The notes beneath the pieces are model-generated. The model had not been told where the DNA came from. It made no database searches and saw only the letters and a program-made list of their open reading frames with translations. Positions 16,216 through 25,656 of a stretch of DNA of 64,000 bases are shown here, piece by piece. Origin of the DNA: Candidatus Latescibacterota bacterium (lineage in GTDB: Bacteria > Latescibacterota > UBA2968 > UBA8231); NCBI GenBank assembly GCA_022826515.1, contig JAJDUT010000090.1, positions 1 to 64,000 on the forward strand, given 5' to 3'. The translations under genes and the position numbers were made by a program. How positions within the stretch are numbered: the first letter of the stretch is position 1; each line of letters opens with the position of its first letter.

Positions 16216-17278
16216 TCGATCATTAAAATTAGATGAGTTCATTGCTGAATATCGATTCTGGGGCGAATGGGAAGTTTCCTATACAGATGGTACACATTTA
16301 CCTAAAGACGAGTATGTGAAACTTGGCGACATTACAGTTGATGCAGACGAGGAAGTTGCACGACGTTATCCGATTTTACCTTTTACTTTTTCGCCTGTGC
16401 CGAATAAAAAAATAAAATGTCGTTTCTCTGAGTTATCCAAAGACAAAAAAGAAGAGAACGCGAATCGAGCAAAAAAAATTATACGTGATCAACTCGCCGA
16501 CAGTATGGTACGAACTGGGCTTCTACGCCCTAATTTTTGCCTGATGGAAGAACAGATTGTCGAGATGAGATTTCGGGAGGTGATAAAAAAGATCGCAGAA
16601 CTTGGTTACTTAATACTCGTCGCTGATACGAGTGCCTTGCGACGAGGAGCTATTTCTTTTTTGCACAAAATTCTATCCAATGTGCTAATTTGGACCGTCG
16701 TTCCGGTTTTTGTTATGACCGAAATACAACGACAAGTTAAAGAATTGAATGAAATTCGGAGAAAAAGCGACGGAGGCTCTCACCTTGGAAAATGTAATGT
16801 GCTTGGGATGCGTCCACAGGTCTCAGTCATTAGCCGAGAATTGAATCACATCCGCCAGTGGCGGCCTGTAGAGATGCTAACGACCCTCTCTGAACACCTA
16901 GGCCAATCCAACGGTAAATCAAACATCGACCGTTTGATTATTGAAAGTGTGAAAAACCTCCAGCGAGAACGAGGACTTCACCAAGGTGTCTATCTTATCA
17001 CCGGGGATAAGGATATGGCTTCGCTTGCGACATTAGAAAATCAAGGAAGCCTCTACTTTGGTGTTCCACCAATATCCTCAGAGATTAGCTCCGTTCGATA
17101 TGATTCTCACAACAGTAAACTGATCTTAACGCCTATACATTATCTACTGTGGGATTTAACGCAGGTCTTCAGTACGATTCGTATTGAGAATGGGGAGCGC
17201 AAATATGAACTCGCTTATTACTCACAGGCTCGTGGAGGATTCTTTGCTCACGATGTGATGGAGATACAGGAGTTATGA
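16208..17278 (+). CDS. PIN-like domain protein (putative nuclease)
   Basis: The 356-residue protein has a PIN-like core in its second third. Asp140 lies in YLILVADTSALRRG, Glu172 in VFVMTEIQRQVKEL, Asp241 in SNIDRLIIESVKNL, and Asp267/Asp269 in VYLITGDKDMASLA. The spacing and strand-D-T-S/A start match PIN nucleases, which cut single-stranded RNA or DNA. About 130 N-terminal residues are not recognised, and a C-terminal tail follows the PIN core. Unlike small VapC toxins it is large and embedded in a five- or six-gene overlapping cluster. It is therefore better seen as an effector of the island than a free toxin. Codons are AT-rich compared with the suf genes. Confidence 0.72.
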   Translation: MDSRSLKLDEFIAEYRFWGEWEVSYTDGTHLPKDEYVKLGDITVDADEEVARRYPILPFTFSPVPNKKIKCRFSELSKDKKEENANRAKKIIRDQLADSMVRTGLLRPNFCLMEEQIVEMRFREVIKKIAELGYLILVADTSALRRGAISFLHKILSNVLIWTVVPVFVMTEIQRQVKELNEIRRKSDGGSHLGKCNVLGMRPQVSVISRELNHIRQWRPVEMLTTLSEHLGQSNGKSNIDRLIIESVKNLQRERGLHQGVYLITGDKDMASLATLENQGSLYFGVPPISSEISSVRYDSHNSKLILTPIHYLLWDLTQVFSTIRIENGERKYELAYYSQARGGFFAHDVMEIQEL

Positions 17279-17281
17279 AAA

Positions 17282-18205
17282 TTGGATCCTATCACTATAA
17301 ATAAATTGCTGTCTGTTGCTGATGCCATTGAGTCACATAGTGTTAAAGGTGAACTCTCACTGGACACATTTCACAAAATTATTGAAAGCCAAGGAAACAT
17401 AAAACACCTCGAACGAAGAGTGCGAGACACGTTGCGAATCTTTGAAGCATCTCACTGGTTAGCCCGAAGAGAGCAAGATAAGAATATGTTGTGTTTAACC
17501 GAAGATTTCCACAAATTTATTCATGCTTGGAACTCTGGAGACTATTTATTGTCGATGAATCAAGGGTTGAAAAATTATCCTCCTTATGAACGTTTCCTCA
17601 ACTGTCTAGAGTGCGAAAAAGAGATTGAAATTCCTCACCGTCAGGATAAAGAGTCTCGAAGAATTTTGGGACAAAAATTAAAACAAAAATATGATATTAC
17701 CTTCGTTGCTTTTGATACATTTCAGGTATGGGCAGTATCGGTGGGACACGCATACCGATCACCTTTTGAAGAAACTCTCTACTGGGGGGGAGAATGGGAT
17801 ATAGATCGACCCTTACCAGAATGTTTTAGAACGGTTTGTAAGAAGAATTATGACCAAGCACATAAAACATCTGGTTACGCGAATCTAGGACTTTTAGCAC
17901 ATCTCGTTTGTCAGCAACTACGGATATCCTTTCAGGCTTTTGAGATGAAGATGAACGAGTTTGTAAAAACCTATTCTGGCGAAATTAGACTCGCTCCAGC
18001 AACAATCAGACGAGAAGTTTCTGGACCTTGCCAAATCACCTCAATACGGCCTAGAAAAGAAATTCTTAAAGAGCGGCTTTCTGCAAAATTGCTGCAAGGT
18101 ATACAAGCATCGTCTTCAAAATGGCTTGAACATCGCTATTTGGAGGATGGTATGCGAGTAAACGGCAAACTGGTCAAACTCATTCGATGGGAGGCATCAA
18201 GGTGA
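17282..18205 (+). CDS. Uncharacterised protein, probable winged-helix N-terminus
   Basis: The 307-residue protein starts at TTG 17282, which has AGGAG at 17268-17272. The apparent ATG just upstream opens a short dead frame. Residues 1-75 form a helix-rich block ending LRIFEASHWLARREQDKNMLCLT, which looks like a winged-helix with its wing. The middle has a CLECEKEI motif and an aromatic segment (VWAVSVGHAY). The C-terminus is basic. Its end overlaps the following ATPase gene, which starts at ATG 18187 or GTG 18202. The pair may resemble accessory Dpd proteins, but I could not confirm that from memory. Confidence 0.55.
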   Translation: MDPITINKLLSVADAIESHSVKGELSLDTFHKIIESQGNIKHLERRVRDTLRIFEASHWLARREQDKNMLCLTEDFHKFIHAWNSGDYLLSMNQGLKNYPPYERFLNCLECEKEIEIPHRQDKESRRILGQKLKQKYDITFVAFDTFQVWAVSVGHAYRSPFEETLYWGGEWDIDRPLPECFRTVCKKNYDQAHKTSGYANLGLLAHLVCQQLRISFQAFEMKMNEFVKTYSGEIRLAPATIRREVSGPCQITSIRPRKEILKERLSAKLLQGIQASSSKWLEHRYLEDGMRVNGKLVKLIRWEASR

Positions 18206-19371
18206 CATTAGCAAATGATCTTTCTCTATTTGAAGTTGAACCCCAAGAACTTAATCCATACGAAAAGCATTTTCTGCTTAAAAATCCGTTTCCTGGACAT
18301 GGGGAGCCTAGATCTGATGTCTGTACTGACCAAGAAGATCTCAAAAAGAGATTTATCTATGGCTTGAAGAACTTTTCCGCAGACGCAAAGCGATTGCGTA
18401 TTAACGGAGAAAATGGTGCGGGCAAGACAAATATCTTGCGATATTTTGAAGAACTGACCGACGAGGCAAGACGAAGTAGGTTGATTAAAAACCTACATCC
18501 AATCTATGTTTCTGCTCCTGGAGAGAGTTATTACGACATTCATGGGCAGATTATTGATAAACTGTCTGAACTATTCTTAGGCGATTTGTTTGAGACACTG
18601 AAATCAAACCCTAAAGAAATTAATACTCTTTCAAAAAAAATTAACTCCGTATCTGAACTCCTAGCAGTTATGAAAGTACTAGTTGTGCCTGATTTATTTA
18701 CTATTTACGGTGAGCGACATAAAGATGCTCTAATTCGCTGGTTGAAAGGGCAAAAACTTTCGGTTGCAGATAAGAGGCTATTAACTGATAGAGATAGAGA
18801 AAGGCAGATCTCCGATATTACTAGTGCTTCACTCGCCATGCGATTCTTAAACGGATTGCTTGCTGTGCTAAAAGAGCTTGGCCTGTGCGATGGTATCGTT
18901 CTGCTGTTTGATGAGTTTGAGGAGATTTTTGAAGGACTACCTCGTGCGCGCCAATCTCGATACGTGCAAGATTTGCGTCATCTTTTTGATACGCTAACAG
19001 AATCCGTTTTCTTTGTGATTGCAACCGTTCCAAACCCAAAAGATCTTGCACAATATCCTGCAATTGAGCGACGCCTAGGCGAGGTAATGGCAATTCGAGC
19101 TATAGATAGCCCTGAACTTGCAATCAACTACGTGTCAGATTATTTGGACAATGGACGAGACAAGTATGAGACACATCTCAAAGAGCAAGAAAATCAACTT
19201 GATTCAAGCCGTCCTGATAGGCATGATCTAAAACCTCTGACTGAAGAAGATGTTAAGGAGGAATACTCCTCACTAAAAGAAGAAATTGAGGAGGCTGAGC
19301 TCGATGTTCTACCGGGATACTTTTTACCTCGTATGAGAGAACGAATAAGACGAATTGTCGAAGAAAGTTAG
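18187..19371 (+). CDS. P-loop ATPase of module B
   Basis: The protein is up to 394 residues; GTG at 18202 overlapping the previous stop as GTGA is an alternative start. Walker A is GENGAGKTNILR (74-85) and Walker B is IVLLFDEFEEIFEGL (about 237-251, with a DEFEE pair). The sensor-like segment FFVIATVPNP follows. The layout recalls ORC/STAND-like or BREX-type ATPases rather than ABC or SMC types, since no signature LSGG motif is seen. It probably powers or gates loading of the neighbouring nuclease or transglycosylase. Partner assignment rests only on tight overlap with both neighbours. Confidence 0.78.
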   Translation: MGGIKVTLANDLSLFEVEPQELNPYEKHFLLKNPFPGHGEPRSDVCTDQEDLKKRFIYGLKNFSADAKRLRINGENGAGKTNILRYFEELTDEARRSRLIKNLHPIYVSAPGESYYDIHGQIIDKLSELFLGDLFETLKSNPKEINTLSKKINSVSELLAVMKVLVVPDLFTIYGERHKDALIRWLKGQKLSVADKRLLTDRDRERQISDITSASLAMRFLNGLLAVLKELGLCDGIVLLFDEFEEIFEGLPRARQSRYVQDLRHLFDTLTESVFFVIATVPNPKDLAQYPAIERRLGEVMAIRAIDSPELAINYVSDYLDNGRDKYETHLKEQENQLDSSRPDRHDLKPLTEEDVKEEYSSLKEEIEEAELDVLPGYFLPRMRERIRRIVEES

Positions 19372-19374
19372 CTG

Positions 19375-20562
19375 ATGAATCAAGATAATACACAAAACTT
19401 TGTCTCTTCAGAATTTTTAGAGACACCCAATCTGTTTGCCAGCTATCGCATACATGACTTTCCACGTGCTGGCTTACGTTGCCATCCGTGGAAAATGACT
19501 GGCACCCAAGCGATTCTGCTCAACGCCTTTGACCTGTTGGCAAATAAACGGACTCATAAGTTTACTTCAAAAATACGAAATACGAAGGGTAAACTTCACG
19601 AGTACGTCGAGTTTGATGGTCCACTAATGCTTGATTCTGGTGCTTTTAATTTTATGCAACATGCTGAAATCAGCATTACACCTCTTGATGTCCTTTCGAT
19701 TGGAATTGAGTTAGGGGCTGATATGTCGGTTGTACTTGACCACCCCTTTAAACCTAAATCCGATCCCAAAGAAATAGGTGAACGTTGGTCAAATACTGTA
19801 GCGAATACCCGTAAAATGTTTGAAGCTCTAAAAGAGTCCGACGCTTCCCATATTCCGACACTCATACCGGTTCTTCATGGCCATGATGAGAAAACTCTTG
19901 CGTACGCTTTAGATACTATTGTCAAAATTTGGGGCCAAGAGCCTACCATCGTCGGCATTGGGAGTTTGGCACCGCTTGCTCTAAATGGAAGTAAGCGCAC
20001 AGTAGTCGATGTCATTTTCACAGCCCGAAAACTTCTACCCAACGCGCACATTCACTGTTTTTCCTTGGGTTCTGCCCTGCTAATGCTATTTGCCTTTTAC
20101 TGTGGTGCTAATACAGTTGATTCGCAGACTTGGATTATGAGCGCCGCCTTCAAACAAGTACAGCTACCTGGATTTCATTTGACCCGTTTTTCCCGTCGTG
20201 AGGCCGAAAGAAATCCCACCCAATATGAGCAAACTCGTTATGCTTTTGCTCAGCACTTGCTGCGCTTAATTACTGAAGAAGGATTCGCGGTCAAAGACTG
20301 GGACAACGGAAAAACTTGGTCAATCTGCGATGAGCACTCTGCACTTTCTTACTTAGATTATCTTGAAGACCGTGACGGGATAAACCATATTCATCGCCGG
20401 GCCTGCCATAATCTATATTCATTCAACTTTGAGGCAAAGCGAGTACGCCAAGAAAAGAATGTAGGTACACTCGAAACCTTTATTCACAGTCGAATGAAAA
20501 GCACTGTCTATCGAAAGGTGTTTGACTATGCAATTAATAAAAACCAGACAAGAGTGGTCTAA
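19375..20562 (+). CDS. DpdA-like tRNA-guanine-transglycosylase family protein
   Basis: The 395-residue protein has the TIM-barrel signatures of the TGT superfamily. LMLDSGAF (Asp87) corresponds to the TGT TDSGGFQ region, VVLDHPF (Asp122) follows, IVGIGSLAP occupies the phosphate/substrate loop, and GANTVDSQTW (Asp249) is the likely nucleophile. CHNLYSFNFEAKRVR near the end matches the terminal HN motif. The CxCxxC zinc cluster of canonical TGTs is not apparent; only isolated cysteines remain. Loss of tRNA features together with DSGAF is typical of DpdA, which inserts 7-deazaguanine bases into DNA. No preQ0 synthesis gene (folE, queD, queE, queC) is visible nearby, so substrate would have to come from elsewhere in the genome. 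It closes the overlapping gene set of module B. Confidence 0.75.
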   Translation: MNQDNTQNFVSSEFLETPNLFASYRIHDFPRAGLRCHPWKMTGTQAILLNAFDLLANKRTHKFTSKIRNTKGKLHEYVEFDGPLMLDSGAFNFMQHAEISITPLDVLSIGIELGADMSVVLDHPFKPKSDPKEIGERWSNTVANTRKMFEALKESDASHIPTLIPVLHGHDEKTLAYALDTIVKIWGQEPTIVGIGSLAPLALNGSKRTVVDVIFTARKLLPNAHIHCFSLGSALLMLFAFYCGANTVDSQTWIMSAAFKQVQLPGFHLTRFSRREAERNPTQYEQTRYAFAQHLLRLITEEGFAVKDWDNGKTWSICDEHSALSYLDYLEDRDGINHIHRRACHNLYSFNFEAKRVRQEKNVGTLETFIHSRMKSTVYRKVFDYAINKNQTRVV

Positions 20563-20606
20563 CCTCCATTATCACGTCTTAGAAAAGCGGCCTCATACCT
20601 CCGGGG

Positions 20607-20660
20607 CTGGCCGCCATCATACGCGCTTGGCCATCCGAAACCAACCGCGACCTGCTGTAG
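20607..20660 (+). pseudogene. 3' remnant of a GIY-YIG gene
   Basis: In frame to a TAG at 20658-20660, the segment reads LAAIIRAWPSETNRDLL. The intact GIY-YIG gene ending at 15296 finishes EATIIRAWQPETNRNLL. About 41 of the last 51 bases agree, with many differences at third codon positions. This is therefore a diverged relative rather than a fresh duplicate. The upstream part of the gene is missing. It marks the right border of module B, next to sufC. Confidence 0.75.
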
Positions 20661-20711
20661 TCTAACCTTACATGATACACACAGCATTACAACCCTAACC
20701 GAAAGCGCACT

Positions 20712-21457
<746 letters not shown>

Positions 21458-21461
<4 letters not shown>

Positions 21462-22750
21462 ACGGCGTCGCCCATTATCAGTCCTGCTTTAACGACCTCG
21501 TCGGCACAGATGAGTTGGTGTCACTGCGGCAAAAGGCCATTGAGCACTTCGCCGACGCTGGCTTTCCCACGACCAAAGACGAGGAGTGGGCTTTTACCAA
21601 CATCGGCCCGCTGACTCGGATCAACTTCGAGTTAGCCGCGTCCTCGTCCGCACCTGCCGTTCTCGACGACTACCGCTACGGCCTCAACGGGCTGGTCTTT
21701 GTCGATGGGCACTTTGCTCCCGCGCATTCTCATCTCAACGGCCTGTCCGCCGGTGTGCGCGTCGAGCACTTGGGTGACGCCATCGCCTCGAACGGCGACC
21801 TAGTCTCGGAGTCCCTAGGCCGAGTCGCCGCCACCGAAGACGAAGCCTTCACCGCGCTCAACACCGCCTTCCTACAAGACGGTGCGGTCGTTTATCTACC
21901 CCCGGGAGCCGTCGTCGAGCAACCCATCCACTTGCTCTTTGTCTCCACCGGCCAACGCCCCAACGTCGTCTCCCATCCGCGCGTTCTCGTAGTCGCCGAA
22001 GCCAACACCCAAGCGACCCTAGTCGAAAGCTACGTCGGCTTGGATTCGGAACCGTATCTGACCAATAGCGTCAGCGAATTCTTCGTCGGCCCCGACGCCG
22101 TGCTCGACCACTACCGAGTCCAGCGCGAATCCGCCGCGGCCTTCCACATCGCATCAACCCACGTCCGCGAGGAACGCGCCGCCCAATTCCGCTCGACCGC
22201 CATCACGCTGGGAGGACGCCTGACCCGCCACCACGTCCACACCGCGCTAGAAGGCGAAGGCGTTGACTCTACTCTCAACGGCCTCTACATCGAAGACGGG
22301 ACGCAACACGTCGATAACCACACGCTCATCGAGCACGCCCAGCCGCACTGCCAGAGCCACGAGTTCTACAAAGGCATACTCGGCGGCCGCGCCACCGGCG
22401 TCTTCCGCGGCAAGATCCACGTTCACCAAGCCGCGCAAAAAACCGACGCCTACCAAGCCAATCAGAATCTTCTACTCTCGGAGACGGCCCAAATCAACAC
22501 CAAGCCCCAACTCGAAATCTACGCCGACGACGTCAAGTGTTCGCACGGAGCTACCATCGGCCAACTCGACGAAGACGCTTTGTTCTACTTGCGCTCCCGA
22601 GGCATTGGCCACCAAGAGGCCGTCCGGGTGCTGACGCGCGCCTTTGCCGGCGAAGTCCTCGACCGCGTGCGCGTCCCTGCCCTCAAAGACCAACTCGACC
22701 GACTAGTCGATCACCGGCTAGACCAAGCCGCCGCCGCAGTTGCCCCATGA
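21458..22750 (+). CDS. sufD: SufD, Fe-S scaffold subunit
   Basis: The 430-residue protein starts at ATG 21458 overlapping the sufC stop, with AAGGAG upstream. A much longer in-frame reading would lie across sufC and is rejected. Landmarks are FPTTKDEEWAFTNIGPL near the N-terminus, GAVVYLPPGAVVEQPIHLLF, and the C-terminal half with SHEFYKGILGGRATGVFRGK, QTNQNLLLS-like QANQNLLLS, KPQLEIYADDVKCSHGATIG and DEDALFYLRSRG, all classic SufB/SufD family motifs. SufD pairs with SufB in the scaffold. It is coupled to sufS by a four-base overlap. Confidence 0.96.
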
Positions 22751-23976
22751 CCGCTTCCTTTGACATCGCCAAGATCCGCCGCGACTTCCCCGTCCTCGGC
22801 GAGAAAATCCGCGGCAAGGATCTCGTCTATTTCGACAACGGCGCGACCACTCAAAAGCCGCTGACGGTCATCTACGCGCTCCAGCGCTACTACGCTCGCG
22901 AAAACGCCAACATCCATCGCGGCGTCCACTTCCTCAGCCAGCAGGCGACCTTTGCCTACGAACGCGCGCGCGGCCGCGTCGGCCAGTTCATCAACGCCCG
23001 CGAGAGCAGCGAAGTAGTATTCGTGCGCGGCACCACCGAAGCACTCAATCTCGTCGCCCACAGCTATGGCCGGTCGCAGCTAGGCCCCGACGACGAGATC
23101 ATCGTCTCGCAGCTAGAGCACCACTCCAACATCGTGCCGTGGCAACTGCTGTGCGAGGAAAAGGGCGCGCGCCTGCGGGTAGTGCCCATCAGCGATACGG
23201 GTGAGTTCCTCTTCGACGAATACGAGCGCCTGCTGTCCGAGCGCACCCGCATCGTGGCCATCGCCCACGCTTCCAACGCCCTTGGCACCATCCTGCCGGT
23301 AAAGGAAATCGCCGCCTTGGCCCATCAGCACGGCGCAGTAGTAGTAGTCGATGGAGCGCAAGGAGTACCCCACCTGCCGGTGGATGTGCAGGACCTCGAC
23401 TGCGACTTCTACGCCTTTTCCGGGCACAAACTCTTCGGCCCCACTGGCATCGGCGTGCTCTACGGCAAGCAGGCCCTTTTACACGCCATGCCGCCCTATG
23501 AAGGCGGCGGCTCCATGATCGAGAAAGTGAGCTTTGACGGCACTACGTATGCTCCCCCGCCGATGCGCTTTGAGGCTGGCACGCCGCACATCGCCGGTGT
23601 CATTGGCTTGGAGACCGCCATTGATTACGTCAACTCCGTGGGGAAAGAGCAGATCGCCGCGTACGAGGCCGACTTGCTCGCGTACGCAGACGCAGCCCTC
23701 GCCGACATCCCGGGCCTGCGCCTGATCGGCACGGCCCGCGAGCGCGTAGCCGTGATCTCCTTCGCGCTCGGCGATATCCACCCGCACGATATCGGCACCA
23801 TCCTCGACGCTGAGGGCATTGCCGTGCGCGCGGGCCACCACTGCGCCCAGCCGACCATGCAGTTTTACCAAGTGCCTGCTACGGTGCGCGCTTCGTTGGC
23901 TTTTTACAACACGCGCGCGGAAATTGACGCCCTAGTCGCGGCATTGCACAAGGTCAAGAAGGTGTTTGGAGGGTGA
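22747..23976 (+). CDS. sufS: SufS cysteine desulfurase
   Basis: The 409-residue class V PLP enzyme starts at ATG 22747 overlapping the sufD stop. YFDNGATTQKP, RGTTEALNLVAHS, and FSGHKLFGPTGIGVLYGK carry the PLP Schiff-base lysine. VRAGHHCAQPTM carries the catalytic cysteine on the persulfide loop, which is short as in SufS rather than IscS. It releases sulfur from cysteine and hands it to SufU next door. The upstream extension would overlap sufD by 210 nt and is rejected. Confidence 0.96.
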   Translation: MTASFDIAKIRRDFPVLGEKIRGKDLVYFDNGATTQKPLTVIYALQRYYARENANIHRGVHFLSQQATFAYERARGRVGQFINARESSEVVFVRGTTEALNLVAHSYGRSQLGPDDEIIVSQLEHHSNIVPWQLLCEEKGARLRVVPISDTGEFLFDEYERLLSERTRIVAIAHASNALGTILPVKEIAALAHQHGAVVVVDGAQGVPHLPVDVQDLDCDFYAFSGHKLFGPTGIGVLYGKQALLHAMPPYEGGGSMIEKVSFDGTTYAPPPMRFEAGTPHIAGVIGLETAIDYVNSVGKEQIAAYEADLLAYADAALADIPGLRLIGTARERVAVISFALGDIHPHDIGTILDAEGIAVRAGHHCAQPTMQFYQVPATVRASLAFYNTRAEIDALVAALHKVKKVFGG

Positions 23977-24020
23977 GAAATGGGTAGCGATTTATACAAC
24001 ATCAACAAGGTATTTCAACG

Positions 24021-24473
24021 ATGACTGAACTCCGCGAACTGTATCAGCAGATCATTCTCGATCACAACAAAAATCCGCGCAACTTCGGCAAGCTGCCCGA
24101 GGCCAATCGCATGCAAGAGGGCCACAATCCCCTGTGCGGCGATCACCTGAACATCTATCTCCACGTGGCCGACGAGCGGATTGCCGACATCAGCTTTGAC
24201 GGGTCGGGTTGCGCCATTTCCAAAGCCTCGGCTTCCCTGATGACCGCCGCCCTCAAAGGCAAGCGTCCCGACGAGGCGGTGGAGCTGTTTGAGCAGTTCC
24301 AGCAGATGGTGACCGCGGACCCGGACGCACCCGTCGATCACCAAGCCTTGGGCAAGATGGCCGTCTTCGCTGGAGTGCGCGAGTTCCCCATGCGCGTCAA
24401 GTGCGCGACCCTCGCTTGGCACGCCGCCAAAGCGGCCATAGAACAAGACTCGTCTCCCGTATCTACCGAATAG
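24021..24473 (+). CDS. sufU: SufU, NifU-like zinc sulfurtransferase
   Basis: The 150-residue protein has three conserved cysteines: NPLCGDHLNIY, FDGSGCAISKASAS and MRVKCATLAWH. Asp in CGD is the fourth zinc ligand typical of SufU. The insert between the second and third Cys is the SufU form, not IscU. In such operons SufU accepts persulfide from SufS. It begins 44 nt after sufS and shares its strand; spacing to sufT is 28 nt. Confidence 0.95.
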   Translation: MTELRELYQQIILDHNKNPRNFGKLPEANRMQEGHNPLCGDHLNIYLHVADERIADISFDGSGCAISKASASLMTAALKGKRPDEAVELFEQFQQMVTADPDAPVDHQALGKMAVFAGVREFPMRVKCATLAWHAAKAAIEQDSSPVSTE

Positions 24474-24501
24474 AACCGCGCCGTCTAAAAAGGAGTCCTC
24501 C

Positions 24502-24840
24502 ATGGAACTGTTGCACGAAAAAACCTTTCCCCCCGACTCTACCGAGGCCAAAGTCGTGGCCGTGCTCAAGACCTGCTACGACCCTGAGATTCCGGTCGAT
24601 ATCTTTGCCCTCGGCCTAATCTACGACATTGAGGTTAGCGACTCGCAGGACGTCCATGTGACCATGACCTTGACCTCGCCCGCCTGTCCGGTAGCCGGCA
24701 CGCTGCCGCCAGAAATTGAGCACAAAATCAAGGCCCATGTCCCAGACATCGCCACAGCCCTGGTCGAGGTCGTGTGGGATCCGCCCTGGACGATCGACAT
24801 GATGACTGAAGGGGCCAAACTCGAACTAGGTATGATGTAG
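24502..24840 (+). CDS. sufT: SufT / MIP18 (DUF59) family Fe-S maturation protein
   Basis: The 112-residue protein has the DUF59 pattern VLKTCYDPEIPVDIFALGLIYDI and VHVTMTLTSPACPVAGTLPPEI, then VEVVWDPPWTIDMM. It belongs to the SufT group that helps deliver clusters to apoproteins. AAGGAG precedes the ATG. It ends the suf structural genes and is followed after 80 bases by the Rrf2 regulator. Confidence 0.93.
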   Translation: MELLHEKTFPPDSTEAKVVAVLKTCYDPEIPVDIFALGLIYDIEVSDSQDVHVTMTLTSPACPVAGTLPPEIEHKIKAHVPDIATALVEVVWDPPWTIDMMTEGAKLELGMM

Positions 24841-24920
24841 AGAAGCAGTGGTTGGTGGTCAGTGGCCGGTAGTCAGTCCTTGCCCGACCCTACTAACCTC
24901 TGTTCAGTGGAGAGATTGTT

Positions 24921-25379
24921 ATGAAACTCAGCTCAAGCGAAGAATACGGCTTGCGCTGCCTCTTGCAACTGGCCCGCCAGACCCCCGGCAGCCTGACCAT
25001 CCCGGAAATCAGCCAAGCCGAGGGGATCACCCATCACAATGTCGCCAAGCTCTTGCGCATTCTCCGGCAGGGCGGCTTTGTGGCAAGCGCCCGCGGCCAG
25101 CAAGGCGGCTACGCCCTCGCCAAGCCTCCCCACCAAATCGCCGTGGCCGACGCGCTCGCCACGCTAGGCGGTCGCCTCTTCGACGACAGCTTCTGCGATC
25201 ACTTCGCCGGCAGCGCGGATTGCTGCACCCACTCGCTCACCGCGTGTTCAGTGCGCGCGCTGTGGGGACAAGTGCAGCAGGCCGTTGACCAAATTTTATC
25301 GCGCACAACCCTCGCCGACCTGCTGGAACAAGGCTACGCCCTCGCCGACGAAGAGGCCCTACTCGATATATCGGCTTAA
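24921..25379 (+). CDS. Rrf2-family transcriptional regulator, likely Fe-S sensing
   Basis: The 152-residue protein has an N-terminal winged helix (MKLSSSEEYGLRCLLQLAR, then HHNVAKLLRILRQGGFVASARGQQGGYAL), which is the Rrf2 type. The central loop carries Cys residues FCDHFAGSADCCTHSLTACSVR. Three of these are at the spacing used for a [2Fe-2S] cluster in IscR/SufR-like members. Position directly after sufT and on the same strand argues that it regulates the suf genes. Which half of the split operon it controls is not visible. Confidence 0.92.
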   Translation: MKLSSSEEYGLRCLLQLARQTPGSLTIPEISQAEGITHHNVAKLLRILRQGGFVASARGQQGGYALAKPPHQIAVADALATLGGRLFDDSFCDHFAGSADCCTHSLTACSVRALWGQVQQAVDQILSRTTLADLLEQGYALADEEALLDISA

Positions 25380-25413
25380 GGTTTTACACTTTTCAATGGA
25401 TAGGAGACATCCA

Positions 25414-25656
25414 TTGAAAAATCTCGACCGTATAACTATCAATCCCAAAGTCTGCTTAGGACAACCCACTATTCGGGGCATGAGGATCACCGTAAGCGTG
25501 ATTCTTAAAATGCTGGCCGGGGGTAAGTCCGTAGCAGAGGTTTTAGAGGCGTACAAAGAACTCGAAGAAGAAGACGTGATTCAATCGCTGAGATACGCGG
25601 CGTGGGTCGTCTCCGATCAGTTGGAATATCCGCATAGAGATGGTAATCTGAGATGA
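25414..25656 (+). CDS. DUF433 family protein
   Basis: The 80-residue protein (TTG start at 25414, AGGAGA six bases before; ATG 25396 would give 86 residues) reads NPKVCLGQPTIRGMRITVSV and ILKMLAGGKSVAEVLEAYKE. These are the DUF433 hallmarks, and the fold is a small helix-turn-helix type. DUF433 proteins are commonly the antitoxin-like partner of a DUF5615 PIN-like toxin. That toxin is absent here. Instead the stop overlaps the ATG of an RtcR-like activator (ATGA). Confidence 0.85.
   Translation: MKNLDRITINPKVCLGQPTIRGMRITVSVILKMLAGGKSVAEVLEAYKELEEEDVIQSLRYAAWVVSDQLEYPHRDGNLR

Noticed and set aside
15321..20562. Complete canonical Dpd cluster
   Set aside because: Only the transglycosylase is convincing; preQ0 genes and the helicase components are absent, so the label would overclaim.
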